Below, piece after piece: positions 63,515 through 64,000 of a stretch of DNA of 64,000 bases. Where the stretch lies: the NCBI GenBank assembly GCA_035582835.1, contig JAYKAV010002353.1, forward strand, positions 960,586-1,024,585, written 5' to 3'. The notes beneath the pieces are model-generated. The model was not told where the DNA came from, ran no database searches, and saw nothing but the letters and a program-made list of their open reading frames with translations. The DNA comes from Phoebastria nigripes (taxonomy: Eukaryota > Chordata > Aves > Procellariiformes > Diomedeidae). A program made the translations under genes and the position numbers. Every line of letters starts with the position of its first letter. Position 1 is the stretch's first letter.

Positions 63515-64000
63515 TCATAGAATCATAGAATCACAGAATCATAGAATCATTAAGGTTCGAAAGGACCTCTAAGATCATCGAGTCCAACCATCAACCCAAC
63601 ACCACCATGCCCACTAAACCATGTCCCTAAGCGCCTCATCTACATGTCTTTTAAATACCTCCAGGGATGGGGACTCAACCACTTCCCTGGGCAGCCTGTT
63701 CCAATGCTTAACCACTCTTTCAGTAAAGAAATTTTTCCTAATGTCCAATCTAAACCTCCCCTGGCACAACTTGAGGCCATTTCCTCTCATCCTATCGCTA
63801 GTTACTTGGCAGAAGAGACCAACACCCACCTCACTGCAACCTCCTTTCAGGGAGTTGTAGAGCGCAATAAGGTCTCCCCTGAGCCTCCTCTTCTCCAGAC
63901 TAAACAGTCCCAGTTCCCTCAGCCACTCCTCATAAGACTTGCTCTCCAGACCCTTCACCAGCTTCGTTGCCCTTCTCTGGACATGCTCCAGCACCTCAGT
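63515..64000 (-). mobile_element. CR1 LINE copy 4, different subfamily, cut by window edge
   Basis: This is the 3' end of a CR1 element read on the minus strand. Its terminus (63515-63546) holds four ATTCTATG-type octamers, one with a base change. The 3' untranslated region differs clearly from copies 1 and 3: the segment just inside the octamers reads as the complement of TTAAGGTTCGAAAGGACCTC instead of the AGTTTGG...CCTTTAAAGG type. It is therefore a separate CR1 subfamily, resembling the widespread avian CR1-Y/J-like group, though I do not assign the name firmly. The element continues beyond the right edge, so its 5' extent is unknown. Confidence 0.95.
63614..64000 (-). pseudogene. CR1 ORF2 reverse transcriptase, C-terminal end, partial
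   Basis: An uninterrupted open frame of at least 126 codons ends with the stop at 63614 and is cut by the window edge on its N-terminal side. It covers the RT C-terminal region: [46 protein letters not shown] and [19 protein letters not shown], with a C-terminal ALRDMV. This is the undamaged form of the block that is frameshifted in copies 1 and 3. The catalytic FADD region would lie outside the window. Whether the full element is intact cannot be told; most CR1 copies are truncated, so I label it a pseudogene fragment. Confidence 0.85.

Noticed and set aside
1..64000. Bacterial features (operons, ribosome-binding sites, CRISPR arrays, IS elements, riboswitches)
   Set aside because: The CR1 elements, microsatellites and lack of coding density show vertebrate nuclear DNA. 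No regularly spaced direct repeats or operon-like frames are present.

Overview
This window looks like a piece of a vertebrate nuclear chromosome, most probably from a bird (crocodilians or turtles cannot be excluded). The main evidence is four CR1 LINE retrotransposon fragments. They carry typical avian CR1 reverse-transcriptase sequence, and three of them keep the diagnostic CR1 3' end, short tandem copies of the octamer ATTCTATG instead of a poly(A) tail. The rest is AT-rich, low in CpG, full of homopolymer tracts and short microsatellites, and dotted with single ambiguous bases (n), as in a draft assembly. No bacterial-style operon, CRISPR array, tRNA or rRNA is visible.

Layout. 1-17660: AT-rich non-coding DNA with poly(A)/poly(T) tracts, one GC-richer patch near 5.5 kb and an enhancer-like patch near 8.0-8.4 kb. 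17661-19085: a 5'-truncated CR1 on the minus strand with a nearly complete but frameshifted reverse transcriptase. 21667-21950: a small plus-strand CR1 relic that has lost both ends and an internal block. 27981-28308: a possible retroviral-type LTR (tentative). 29460-29523: an unbroken run of 64 T. About 32.8-33.1 kb: a GC-rich islet, followed at once by a striking near-perfect hairpin (33135-33212). 36720-36930: a TA/CA microsatellite cluster containing a duplicated unit. 45670-45706: a GATA/GACA microsatellite. 52881-54136: a second long CR1, plus strand, close kin of the first. About 57.5-57.9 kb: a compact CpG-rich islet. 63515-64000: a CR1 of a different subfamily running off the right edge.

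No host protein-coding exon could be supported. Every open reading frame above about 100 codons is either CR1 reverse transcriptase, its antisense shadow, or a chance frame with no recognisable family. The window is best read as a gene desert or the inside of a very large intron; comparison with annotated bird genomes would decide which. I found no clear new gene system. The items most worth a second look are the hairpin at 33.1 kb, the CpG-rich islet at 57.5 kb and the LTR-like block at 28 kb.
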